Shown here: one piece after another, positions 45,401 through 54,834 of the stretch
Position numbering within the stretch: position 1 is the first letter of the stretch
How the letters are laid out: each line of letters begins with the position of its first letter
Assembly (NCBI GenBank): GCA_030760725.1
Contig: JASWHV010000009.1
Coordinates: forward strand, 97,080,780 to 97,144,779
Reading direction: 5' to 3'
DNA: 64,000 nt
Source: Neostapfia colusana
Taxonomy: Eukaryota; Streptophyta; Magnoliopsida; Poales; Poaceae
Made by a program: the position numbers and the translations under genes
Notes under the pieces: model-generated
Told to the model about the DNA's origin: nothing
The model's database searches: none
The model's input: only the letters and a program-made list of their open reading frames with translations

Positions 45401-45973
45401 ATCGGGTAGAAGTCGAGTAATTGAAATCTACTCGCAAGCTATAGTTTGGGTTCACACGGTTATGGTTTAAGAAGCAAACTAAAGTTTATGTTTCCAAAGA
45501 TGATACTGGGCAGAGAGTGTAGGCAGCGCCAAGACGAGGTCTTGGTCGAGTAGCTCTGCCTGTGTCGGTTAAGGACCGTTCTCATGTGCGGCCCCGCTGA
45601 GCAAGTATTGAGTTGTGTTTCGAATGCTTAATCGTATATGGGACAACGTCATTCTTGGCTGCATGGTCATAAGAAACCCTGCTTGCCGCCGAATCCATTT
45701 CCTGCTGCTAGAAAGTGGTATCCTCGGGCAGGATATCTCCTTTGCTGCTTAGCTAGGTTCGTGAGATTGGTCACAGTTGTAATTCCGCTGCAACTTTGAT
45801 TTTATATTCCGCTGCTGTAAATTAGAGTGTACATTACTATTTGTAAAACAAATCTCTTGTTTAATACACACTTGTGTATGTCTTGGATTCATTTCTGTGT
45901 GTGCTAGTCGTTGTCGCCTAACACGGCACCATCCAATTCGATTCCTGGAGTGTCAGGGCGACCGGCCCCCATA
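42454..45973 (+). repeat. 3' LTR (3.5 kb) with a large deletion
   Basis: It starts TGTAAAAGTCCCAAAAC and ends GGCCCCCATA (CA changed to TA). Near 45641 it jumps from the block matching about 35285 to the block matching about 35930, so about 640 bp present in the 5' LTR are missing. Smaller differences lie around 43960-44030. The frames seen at 43011-44304 have counterparts in the other LTR and are not genes. Confidence 0.9.
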
Positions 45974-47409
45974 GACGTGGTATCAGAGCTGCATTGGGAA
46001 TAGCACGCCCAAAAATGAACAAGTTTTCAAAAACTAGGATTTACGAGTGAGGAATCGATTAATACCCACATAAGGAGTATTATTAGCATAGCTAAGTAAG
46101 GTGGCAATGCTAACTTATGTGTTACTATTTTTGCATTTGAATTCCGTAACGACGCACCTACGTGGAGGTAAGACTGGTAAGGAACACCACCGAAAGCGGT
46201 TCAATTTTGGTTAGCTCCCTCATGCGAGGAATGTAGCATGAGATGTTCCGTTCGGCAACGAACAGAAAGTGAATATGTTTTCCAAGACTCTTCATGTTTT
46301 AGAGACATATGAATGGCACTAGCCTCCACAGCCCAAACCCAGGGGCAAGAGGAGGAGACCCCATCGTGTGGTTCGCAACACGAAGTATGTGCTCTAGGAC
46401 TATTCATGTTCTATGGGGCATACGAAAGCGCTGTTCCACCTGTGTTCTTAATTGCAAAGGTGTGGAACCCCCCTTCGAGTGGTGAATAACCCGATCATGT
46501 ACCTTGAGACGTGGCTTAACTCAAGGACGGCCCGTATGTTTTTACTATGATATGGACATGCCTGAAATGACAAAACCGTATGTGCATCACTATTGGGTGT
46601 TCTTCTGCAGGTACTAACCACGTTTACGTATCTCGTGTAGAGTAATTTGTGAATGATCGAGTAGTGCCACTGTTAAAACGACTGCCGGTTATACCGGTAT
46701 AGGTTTTTCTTTGGTGAGGATACATAGTACCGACATTTGATGAAAAATAGCATATATGATAAGGTAAGGATGTAGGACTGAATAAAAGACCCAACCTTGA
46801 GTTGAAAGAAAATTTTTTGAACTTAGGTGGATACAAACTTCAAATTTTAGCACTCATGCCCATGTCGAAGTGAAGAAGCGTTAACCGGAACCGAGCTACC
46901 AAAACAGAGCATCCTCTGTTTTTGGGCAGCAGTGTCGCTGGACTGTGCCAGGGCAAAACTTTTGTTCCGAGTAACCAAATGAAGTGTTCTTGACATGGAT
47001 GGAAATATTAGGATGTCCTATAAATATGTTGTTTACAAACCCAGGGCAGAATCAAACTGCAACCTAGTGAAATTCTTAGATTTCCAGAACTGGTCAGAAC
47101 CAGGACAGGGCAAAAATGCTCTCTGTACTTTCCTTTAATATGGCCATAAGTTTTGACAGAAAATTTCTCTATGTTCATGCCATATACCGCTGGAAAATAT
47201 GGGAAATATTCTACAACTTTGTTGTTAAGTGTTTTTCCATATTCTGTATGGAAATAAATTTTATTGTGGGTTCAAATCAGACACTTTTAAAGGAGGTGCT
47301 GCAGAAATTTTCCTGGATTTCTGTTGATTTGAAAACTTCATATCTGTAAAAACAGAACAGCTATGAAGGACCACAAATAAGAATTGTAAATATACTGAAT
47401 TTTACTAAA
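45974..47409 (+). mobile_element. Second leader fragment of the Tekay-like array
   Basis: This repeats 36261 to about 37700 (PBS and untranslated leader) with modest divergence. It is cut at 47409/47410 by the gag-only element. About 15 bp reappear beyond that insertion (54288-54302, TTTGGTATTGAACTC), after which similarity ends and no gag follows. Confidence 0.9.
45978..45990 (+). promoter_or_regulatory. Second PBS after the 3' LTR
   Basis: TGGTATCAGAGCT sits four bases inside the right side of the 3' LTR, exactly as at 36265. A PBS downstream of a 3' LTR means a further internal region was joined here. Confidence 0.9.
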
Positions 47410-47518
47410 ACTTTTGTCGGTACCTGAGATATGGGGTACCCCCGCGCACAGGGTAAAATCCCTAAGGTGCTCGCCCTTCTCTGCAGGGAGAGCTCCGAGG
47501 GCGCCACACGGCTGGCGG

Positions 47519-47800
47519 GGCCGGACCTCCCTCTCCTCAGAGGAGAGCTCCGGGCCCGCCACGTGGCATGCAGAAGCCGGACCTCCCCCTCCGCGGGAGA
47601 GAGGTCCGGAGACGCCACGCGTCCAGCGAGGCCGGACCTCCCTCTCCTCAGAGGTGAGCTCCGGGCCCGCCACGTGGCATGCAGAAGCCGGACCTCCCCC
47701 TCCGCGGGAGAGAGGTCCGAAGGCGCCACGCGTCCAGCGGGGCCGGACCTCCCTCTCCTCAGAGAAGAGCTCCGGACCCGCCACGTGGCTGGAAGAACGG
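47519..47800 (+). repeat. 111-bp tandem repeats with G-boxes
   Basis: Units begin GGCCGGACCTCCCTCTCCTC, at about 47517, 47628 and 47739, and contain CCGCCACGTGGC. The three CACGTG cores are spaced exactly 111 bp. The same array is in the 3' LTR at 53291-53574. CACGTG is the core bound by plant bZIP and bHLH factors in light and abscisic-acid responses; any such role here is inference. Confidence 0.88.
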
Positions 47801-47874
47801 TGCTGCCTGCCCCCGGGCGGTAGGCAGCGGGCGTAAAGGCGCCCCTCACCTTGCCCGTACAAGGAATTCAAGGC

Positions 47875-47976
47875 CCGCGTCTTCCCAAGACGCGGAAACG
47901 CGGAGCACGCACCTGTCAGGTGCCGTTGCGTCCAGTCGCATCACAGACTGGCGCGCGGTGCCAGAACCTGACAGGT
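47875..47976. repeat. Inverted repeats in U3
   Basis: CCGCGTCTT / AAGACGCGG form a perfect 9-bp stem with a 3-base loop at 47875-47895. ACCTGTCAGGT (47911-47921) and ACCTGACAGGT (47966-47976) are perfect 11-bp inverted repeats. A further inner stem, CCAGTC / GACTGG, lies at 47932-47951. All are conserved in the 3' LTR. Confidence 0.88.
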
Positions 47977-48190
47977 AATAAACGCCGCGACAAGACATCC
48001 CATGCCGCCTGCGCCGTCATCAACCACTACGACTGGCGCACGGCATGGGCAGGGCGGCAAAAGGAAGACTCAGAAGCCTTCGGCCGGAGGCAACCACCGG
48101 CATAACTACAGATACGGTAGATAATAGACAATCTTCCCGGGACCACCTGTCGGGTCCCGGCTTCCCTTGTAAGCCGCCCGAGTCTTGGAC

Positions 48191-48198
48191 TATAAAAG
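48191..48198 (+). promoter_or_regulatory. LTR TATA box
   Basis: TATAAAAG in the context GGACTATAAAAGGCTCGGG, about 320 bp before the LTR end; repeated at 53965-53972. This is the likely promoter for the gag transcript. Confidence 0.75.
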
Positions 48199-48513
48199 GC
48201 TCGGGTAGGCGTCGATTGCAAGGGTTCGCATTCTGCAACTCATACGCTAGCCATACACTCTCAAGCTGTAACTCACCCCCAAGCTCAGGCCCCCGGCCCT
48301 GAGCAGCAAGCAATACAGCGAGCTCCATAGCTCGCCGTGGACGTAGGGTTTTACGCTCCGGCGGCCTGAACCACGTAAAACTTCCTGTGTCAAGCTCTCA
48401 CCAACTCGTCCATCCGCGCAAGCTCTCCGCTAGGAACTAGCCCCTCCGAAAAAAGAACCTCCGCGGGCTGCCCAGTGCAGGCCCGGGGGAAGTGTCGATC
48501 GCACACTTCGACA

Positions 48514-48535
48514 TTTGGCGCGCCAGGAAGGGGGC
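48514..48535 (+). promoter_or_regulatory. Primer binding site region
   Basis: Directly after the 5' LTR comes TTTGGCGCGCCAGGAAGG, the TGGCGC-type PBS seen in many grass Ty3/gypsy families. Which tRNA it pairs with was not determined. Confidence 0.6.
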
Positions 48536-48570
48536 TTTTCCCCTAGCGCGACGAGTTTCCGCCGACGAAG

Positions 48571-50319
48571 ATGACCAAGCTTCCTTCAACGGCAACTTCT
48601 CCCCCTCCGCGTTCACGGCGAACCGTGACCACTGGGGAGTACATGTCGACACACTCAGGACGGAGTGTGTCGGCACAAGCGGGCAGCCAGCAGCCGACTC
48701 CGGCAACGCCGACTCCGGCTATGCAGGCCCCGACCAGCGTGAGGTCTTCTGCAGCGCTGAGCGTACACCATGGAGGTGCGCTAGCTGCAGCAAGAGCGCT
48801 GCTGCGCAACCCGCCTGCGGGGGATGCGCCCCACTCAGCGACCCAGCAATGGGTCCGTGAGGTGGACCGCCTCGTCGTCGCCGCCGCGAACCCTCGGTTT
48901 CGACGAGGACGACGCCCAGGGCAACCGGCTGTGTCGCTGACGCGCACACCCACGGTTGACGGGCTAACGGCGGATTCCAGCTCCTCCAGGCTCCTGTCGA
49001 CGGACCTGCGAAGGGAACTGGAACGGTGTCACTTGGGGCAGGACGCCCGGGTGTACCTCGAGCGACGCCGAGAAAGGCGTCGCAACCAGGAGGCAGGTGA
49101 CAGCATGTCGTCGGCCTCGACACAACCAGAAGGGCAGGTCTTCGCCATGCGAGCCCCGCCACAGGTATATGCTGCGCAGCATATGCCACAACCATATGCG
49201 CCGCAAGTAGCGGCCCCGGCCTATGGTGCAGCCTTGCCCATGCCGGGATACGCAGCGCAGGGTGCGAAACAAGTGTTCGCAGCGCCTATACCTGCCGCAG
49301 CAGGAGCAGGATGTGTGGCCCTTGCACCCCACCTTCGCTTCGCAAGGTGGCCACGCAAATTCCGCCCGCACCTGCCCGAGAAGTACGACAGCAGCGTCAA
49401 CCCAGCGGAGTTCCTCCAGATCTACTCCACCGCCGTACTTGCCGCAGGAGGGGACGAGGCTGTCATGGCCAACTACTTCCCCGTCGCCTTGACCGGCCCA
49501 GCCCGGTCTTGGCTCATGAATCTACCTCAGGGGTCCATAACCTCCTGGGGTGAGCTCTGCCGGCAGTTCGTCGCCAACTTTGGCAGCTCCTGCACCCGTC
49601 CCGGCACGGAGCTTGACCTCCACGCCGTCAAGCAACAACCTGGGGAGTCGCTGCGCTCTTTCATCCAGCGGTTCTCTCAGGTGCGCAACACCATCCCACA
49701 TATCCAAAGCGCCTCTGTGGTGGTGGCGTTCCGACAGGGTGTCCGGGACGAGAAAATGCTCGAGAAGCTCGCGACCAGAGAGGTCCGCGACGTCTCGGAG
49801 CTCTTTAGCCTGGCGGATAAGTGCGCCAGGGCAGCCGAAGGGCGGAACTGGCACGCACTGCCGACCTCCGAGTCAGGAGGGCAGCCCGGGTCCGGTGCTG
49901 CTGCCTATGGGGGTGGCAAGAAGACCAAGAACCGGGGGAGTGGAAAGATGAAGCCACCATTCACGGCCCCCGTCGCCGCAGCTGCGACAACCAGCGGAGC
50001 TCGGGGGCCGCGCCCCGACAAGAGGCAGCGGCAATCACCGGCCCCAGACAGTGGCCAGGGCGGGCTATGCCCCGTGCATGGCACCTGCAACCATACAGCT
50101 GCCGAGTGCTGGGAGATCCAGAGGCTCGCAGAGTGCTTCCGTAATGGAAGACAGCAGAGGGCTGAAGCACCGCCCTACCCCCAGAGGGATGGCAAACAGA
50201 AGGCCGATGCCCCAGTCACCGCTGCCCACCAAGTGGGGTTCCAGGAGCCTCAGCGTGTCATAAAGACAGTGCATGACGGTGAGGACTCCAGTTCTGACGG
50301 TGACGGGCCAAGGTGTTAG
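48571..50319 (+). CDS. Gag polyprotein of the gag-only element
   Basis: This is a 582-residue ORF from the first ATG after the PBS. Residues 1-255 are low-complexity and Ala/Pro-rich, including a Met/Pro/Tyr-rich part around 190-250. Residues about 265-430 are the retrotransposon gag (capsid) domain: FRPHLPEKYDSSVNPAEFLQ, YFPVALTGPARSWLMNLP, SWGELCRQFVANF and ESLRSFIQRFSQVRNTIP. A basic, Lys/Arg-rich tail follows. CPVHGTCNHTAAEC near residue 510 resembles the atypical zinc knuckle of grass Tat-like gags. Gag would form the particle that packages element RNA. No frame lesion is seen, and no pol frame follows the stop at 50317-50319. Confidence 0.9.
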   Translation: MTKLPSTATSPPPRSRRTVTTGEYMSTHSGRSVSAQAGSQQPTPATPTPAMQAPTSVRSSAALSVHHGGALAAARALLRNPPAGDAPHSATQQWVREVDRLVVAAANPRFRRGRRPGQPAVSLTRTPTVDGLTADSSSSRLLSTDLRRELERCHLGQDARVYLERRRERRRNQEAGDSMSSASTQPEGQVFAMRAPPQVYAAQHMPQPYAPQVAAPAYGAALPMPGYAAQGAKQVFAAPIPAAAGAGCVALAPHLRFARWPRKFRPHLPEKYDSSVNPAEFLQIYSTAVLAAGGDEAVMANYFPVALTGPARSWLMNLPQGSITSWGELCRQFVANFGSSCTRPGTELDLHAVKQQPGESLRSFIQRFSQVRNTIPHIQSASVVVAFRQGVRDEKMLEKLATREVRDVSELFSLADKCARAAEGRNWHALPTSESGGQPGSGAAAYGGGKKTKNRGSGKMKPPFTAPVAAAATTSGARGPRPDKRQRQSPAPDSGQGGLCPVHGTCNHTAAECWEIQRLAECFRNGRQQRAEAPPYPQRDGKQKADAPVTAAHQVGFQEPQRVIKTVHDGEDSSSDGDGPRC

Positions 50320-53188
50320 CCAGCTGCGGCACGCCTCCGTGCCTCGAACATACCTCTCGGGGGCCGCCTAGGGTCCGTCAACCCCTTGAAGGCCTTGCCA
50401 GAAGGGGGAGACGCCTTAGGTCATCCAAGGCAAGCCCGGGTCCACCTACCCCTTGAAGGCCTTAGCCAGAAGGGGAGAACTCCCCGGGGGCCCTGGAGAG
50501 AAGCCACGCAGGACCTGATCCAGCGTGAAGACAACATCTTCGACAAGACTCGGCTTGCAGGGAACACCCCACAACGCACGGTCACGGCTAATGCTCTAAG
50601 CACTACCGCCAAAGAACCAGACGCGACGGGGGCCCGCAAGAAGGCAGCCTGGTGAAGCGGCACGCTATATTCCAAGAAGGACCCATAAGCTCTCCCCCAG
50701 CAGGGAAGGTCCCTTCCGAATCATGAAAGCTGCCGCCCCAGGTACACATGCCTTTCAACCGAGAGTGGGATCCATTCCCAAAAATCCTTGCCATGGAGCA
50801 ACACTGTAAGTCCTACTTACTAAGCATCGGTAGAACAGGGTTATTCACTTCTGTAATAGACCCCATAGAACTTAGGAACAGAGCTTGGGGTAGCTAAGTC
50901 TCAAGGGACGGTACAGGACTACGTCCAGTTTAGCCTGGTTCCGACCCTAAGCGCGTAGAGTCTTGCTTCCCTTGTAGACGAGGCGGAACATTGCCCCCAC
51001 GAACAGCCAGAATTCCACCTATGGGCGCGAATACAGAGACCTGTTCTACTTAGCTCCTTCTTATGCGCTCATTTAAATTATGCATTAATTTTTATGATCG
51101 CACTATCTCTGTATGTTCATCATACGTCTAGCTCCCCCTCTCCTGCGCTCACCCATAGTCGGCATTTGCTATCCTCCCGAAGGCGGCTGCGCTTGAGGCA
51201 CCTGCCGATGGCCGAGTGAGTCTCTCGGGCCTCCCCCAGTCAGGTGTTGCGGTGTCAGTTGGTCACCTCCAGGAAAGGCCAGCGTTGTGCATGGGGGGTC
51301 CAGGGTGCGTATCCAGCTTAGCCGGCCCAGAGCCCAAAGCATGCGCATCCTGCTCCCCGGAGGTCCAGGGGAGTACGTCCGCTTTTCCTGGTCATGAACC
51401 CAAAGCGCGTGCACTCTGCTTCCCCAGCGCATGGCCCGGTACTAGGGATCGGACGCCGTACCCGGACCTCGGAGGGAGCCGGAGCTCCGGCGCCTCGTGC
51501 ACAGAATTGCCCAAGCCCCATATAGCGGGCCAGGACCATAAGACGGATAAGACTAGGAGACAGGAGGGGAGGACCCCCCGAGGGGAATTACGTTTCCTCT
51601 ACCTGTGTGCAGGACCTTCAGGTTACGGCAACAGGGACTGCATGAAGCGGGGGGAAAGGAGCTACCAGCTACACCGGCCTGGGACTGGAAGGACCGGGAC
51701 CTGCCCCCCCAGAGGGGCAGGGCCCGGGGGCCCCGCGTGTCCAGCAGGCCCAGAACTCCTTCCTTGAGGGCTCCAGGCTCGCCACGTGGTAGGCAGGAAC
51801 CGGACCTCCCGCCTCAGCGGGAGGGCTCCGAAAGCCCTGCGTGTCCAACATGACCGGGGCTCCCGTCTCTTAAGGAGGAGCTCCGGACCTACCACGTGGC
51901 CGGCAGATTTGGAGCCCCCCCCCCATAGGGCGAGGTTCGGAGACCTCCGGGGGCCCCTAACACAGTTAGGACCCGGGGGGAGTGTCTGAGCGAAGCTCCG
52001 AGATTGGAAATGACCTCTGAGCACCTTGCAGAGCTAAGGACTCAGCCAGGCAAAGCCAAGAAGGAGGGAAAAGCATCACAGACACAAGTATCCAAGAGAG
52101 TCAATTTAAGCAAGGCTCCTTGAGCTGGACTACAGACTCGATAAAAAAAGAAAGAAACAAGCCCCAAGGTTCCCCTGACATGACCAGAGTCTAGAAGATG
52201 CAAGATCGGCCGCGCCGGGAGCGGGAGAGCGCCTCCCTCATCACCAGCGCAAAGGCCGGTGTCATCAAGGGTGCTCCTGAGGCCCCCTCCGCAGCTTCAA
52301 CGTTCTTCTTGGGGACTCTGCCGCCTAGGATCCTCCTTGGTGCATCAGCGGTTTCCTTCTCCTGAAGTTCCCTCATCACCGGCGCAAAAGCCGGTATCGT
52401 CAAGGGTGCTCCTGAGGTCCCCTCCGCAGCTTCAACAGTCTCCTCGGAAGCTCTGCCGCCTGGAATTCTCCTTGGTGCTTCAGCGGTTTCTTTGAAGACT
52501 CCACCATCTGAGAAGGGACGCAACGCCAGGGAGCTTGCTGCCTGACGTCACCAAGGAAGGGCCCAGTCGGGAGGACAAACCAGAGACCCCTTGGAGGCGC
52601 CACCACCAAAGGCAAGGCAGGCAGGCTCCCTGGGTCCCAGACTTGTTGCAGACGCCGTCGCTGGAGGGAATCGAGAGCGATTCTCTCCCCGTAAGGCGGG
52701 TTAGGAGCCATGGAAGAAGACAGGACTGCAGAGACTCGAGGGGGGCACAAGGGCTGGAAGCCTTATAAGGGGAGCGTACCCACGTGGCGGTTTCTTTTCA
52801 CACCTTCCCGGGTGCAATCCCAAGCGATTCGGAACTCTTCAAATACCCCGCACCTGCAACCGCTTCGGTTCCTAGGCCGAATGCCGATGACGGGTGGGCC
52901 CAAGCCGCTTAGCTAAAGCGGTGGGGTCATGGAGTCAGTCTCCTAAGAAGATGAGCCGGCAAGGCCCTTCGGCGGTTCCCGAAGAAAGCGCCGCAACGTG
53001 CAGAAGTGGCAGCCTTGGGAACCACCGCAGTAAAAGCAATCATCAAGTGGGCGCATGCTCTCACGACCCCGCGGCCGTTCGTGCTCCAGCAGCGGTCAAG
53101 TCGGGACTTAGAGAAAGTGCGCGGATCGGAAGAGACGGAGGTCCCACCTCGGGCTCACTATCTCCCCCGAGATGGGCCCGGGGGCCAC
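50320..53188 (+). other. Non-coding interior of the gag-only element
   Basis: About 2.9 kb without recognisable pol. It contains short direct repeats (CCCCTTGAAGGCCTT at 50382 and 50451), an about 136-bp two-copy tandem repeat (52235-52510), and a stretch at 51660-52000 that resembles the LTR 111-bp units, including CACGTG at 51783 and 51893. Another CACGTG lies at 52781 next to CCTTATAAGG. Open frames here (for example 51216-51767) lack domain similarity. Confidence 0.8.
52235..52510 (+). repeat. Two-copy tandem repeat, about 136 bp
   Basis: Each unit runs from CTCATCACC through GTCAAGGGTGCTCCTGAGG and CCCCTCCGCAGCTTCAAC to TCAGCGGTTTC. The copies differ at several positions. Confidence 0.82.
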
Positions 53189-54287
53189 TGTCGGTACCTG
53201 AGATATGGGGTACCCCCGCGCACAGGGTAAAATCCCTAAGGTGCTCGCCCTTCTCCGCAAGGAGAGCTCCGAGGGCGCCACGCGGCTGGCGGGGCCGGAC
53301 CTCCCTCTCCTCAGAGGAGAGCTCCGGGCCCGCCACGTGGCATGCAGAAGCCGGACCTCCCCCTCCGCGGGAGAGAGGTCCAGAGACGCCACGCGTCCAG
53401 CGAGGCCGGACCTCCCTCTCCTCAGAGGTGAGCTCCGGGCCCGCCACGTGGCATGCAGAAGCCGAACCTCCCCCTCCGCGGGAGAGAGGTCCGAAGGCGC
53501 CACGCGTCCAGTGGGGCCGGACCTCCCTCTCCTCAGAGAAGAGCTCCGGACCCGCCACGTGGCTGGAAGAACGGTGCTGCCTGCCCCCGGGCGGTAGGCA
53601 GCGGGCGTAAAGGCGCCCCTCACCTTGCCCGTACAAGGAATTCAAGGCCCGCGTCTTCCCAAGACGCGGAAACGCGGAGCACGCGCCTGTCAGGTGCCGT
53701 TGCGTCCAGTCGCATCACAGACTGGCGCGCGGTGCCAGAACCTGACAGGTAATAAACGCCGCGACAAGACATCCCATGCCGCCTGCGCCGTCATCAACCA
53801 CTACGACTGGCGCACGGCATGGGCAGGGCGGCAAAAGGAAGACTCAGAAGCCTTCGGCCGGAGGCAACCACCGGCATAACTACAGATACGGTAGATAATA
53901 GACAATCTTCCCGGGACCACCTGTCGGGTCCCGGCTTCCCTTGTAAGCCGCCCGAGTCTTGGACTATAAAAGGCTCGGGTAGGCGTCGATTGCAAGGGTT
54001 CGCATTCTGCAACTCATACGCTAGCCATACACTCTTAAGCTGTAACTCACCCCCAAGCTAGGGCCCCCGGCCCTGAGCAGCAAGCAATACAGCGAGCTCC
54101 ATAGCTTGCCGTGGACGTAGGGTTTTACGCTCCAGCGGCCTGAACCACGTAAAACTTCCTGTGTCAAGCTCTCACCAACTCGTCCATCCGCGCAAGCTCT
54201 CCGCTAGGAACTAGCCCCTCCGAAAAAAGAACCTCCGCGGGCTGCCCAGTGCAGGCCCGGGGGAAGTGTCGATCGCACACTTCGACA
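53189..54287 (+). repeat. 3' LTR of the gag-only element
   Basis: It has the same length as the 5' LTR (1099 bp), with about 12 substitutions and no indels by eye. G-boxes are at 53334, 53445 and 53556. It is followed by the target duplication ACTTT at 54288-54292. Confidence 0.95.
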
Positions 54288-54302
54288 ACTTTGGTATTGA
54301 AC

Positions 54303-54753
54303 TCGACGCGATTTCGCCTGAGAGCACCGTGGGGACATGCTGAGCAAGAATCTGAACCCTGATCATCGTGAAAACGACCGCAACTAGGACCTCATGGGTG
54401 AGATCCCCAGTTTTCGGCCGCCGGCACGAAAAACTTGCCTAGCTAGGGTTCTAGTTGATGAAACTCGATGCTAATTGATCGAGGAGGTGCGCTAGATGTC
54501 CTAGAACGTGTCTGGTGTGCAGCTCAAGCAGCGGTTGCTTGCGCACGATGAATCTCATTGATGACAGACCTCTAACCCTAGCGCACACCGTGGGATAAAA
54601 CAAGCAATACTTGCTCGATATCGCATCAAATGACAAACGGCTTTGAGCTACAGCTTCAGCGTGCAATGGTGCACCTTTTCTTCTTTGGGCACGGCGCGTG
54701 AAACTGGCTGGATCAGCCGGTCGCCGGTGATCAGAGGGAGGCGGCGAAGAGCT
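54303..54753. other. Unassigned sequence between two elements
   Basis: No gene or clear repeat is recognised. The moderate GC content and broken short frames resemble leader portions of the long LTRs, so it may be a decayed LTR fragment. Confidence 0.4.
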
Positions 54754-54834
54754 TATAACACCCTCATATTCATTACCATGCATTGCATCCATTTTCATGT
54801 AGAGAAGCATTTAAAAAGAAGAAGAAATGGATGG

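Larger units (their letters stand above)
32119..45973 (+). mobile_element. Tekay-like Ty3/gypsy element with both LTRs
   Basis: The element has a 5' LTR (32119-36260), an initiator-Met PBS (36265-36277), a 1.65-kb leader, a broken gag-pol (37929-42388), a polypurine tract (42437-42453) and a 3' LTR (42454-45973). Domain order, very long LTRs, the Met PBS and a chromodomain-like integrase end fit the Tekay/Del lineage of chromoviruses. It does not end in host DNA. After the 3' LTR a second PBS and leader follow (45974-47409), so it is part of an LTR-internal-LTR-internal array. Many coding lesions and LTR divergence make it old. Confidence 0.92.
47415..48513 (+). repeat. 5' LTR of the gag-only element
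   Basis: It starts TGTCGGTACCTGAG and ends GCACACTTCGACA. Two and a half 111-bp direct repeats (47519-47800) each hold one palindromic G-box, CACGTG (47560, 47671, 47782). A nested inverted repeat lies at 47911-47976, a short hairpin at 47875-47895 and a TATAAAAG box at 48191-48198. The U3 region therefore carries dense candidate control sites. Confidence 0.95.
47415..54287 (+). mobile_element. Young gag-only (non-autonomous) LTR retrotransposon
   Basis: This 6873-bp element has two 1099-bp LTRs (47415-48513 and 53189-54287) flanked by a perfect duplication ACTTT (47410-47414 and 54288-54292). By eye the LTRs differ at about 12 positions with no indels, near 99% identity, so the insertion is recent. 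The interior encodes a complete gag (48571-50319) but no protease, RT, RNase H or integrase. It continues with about 2.9 kb of non-coding GC-rich repeats. This layout matches terminal-repeat elements carrying only gag, which need a partner's enzymes. The gag and PBS style recall the grass Tat-like group; that placement is tentative. Confidence 0.93.

Noticed and set aside
47338..47871. 177-codon minus-strand frame and matching frames in both LTRs of the gag-only element
   Set aside because: The 111-bp repeat is divisible by three, so all frames stay open. The position is the LTR promoter region.
51216..51767. Possible second gene in the gag-only element
   Set aside because: No domain, repeat-derived sequence and no similarity to protease, RT or integrase.
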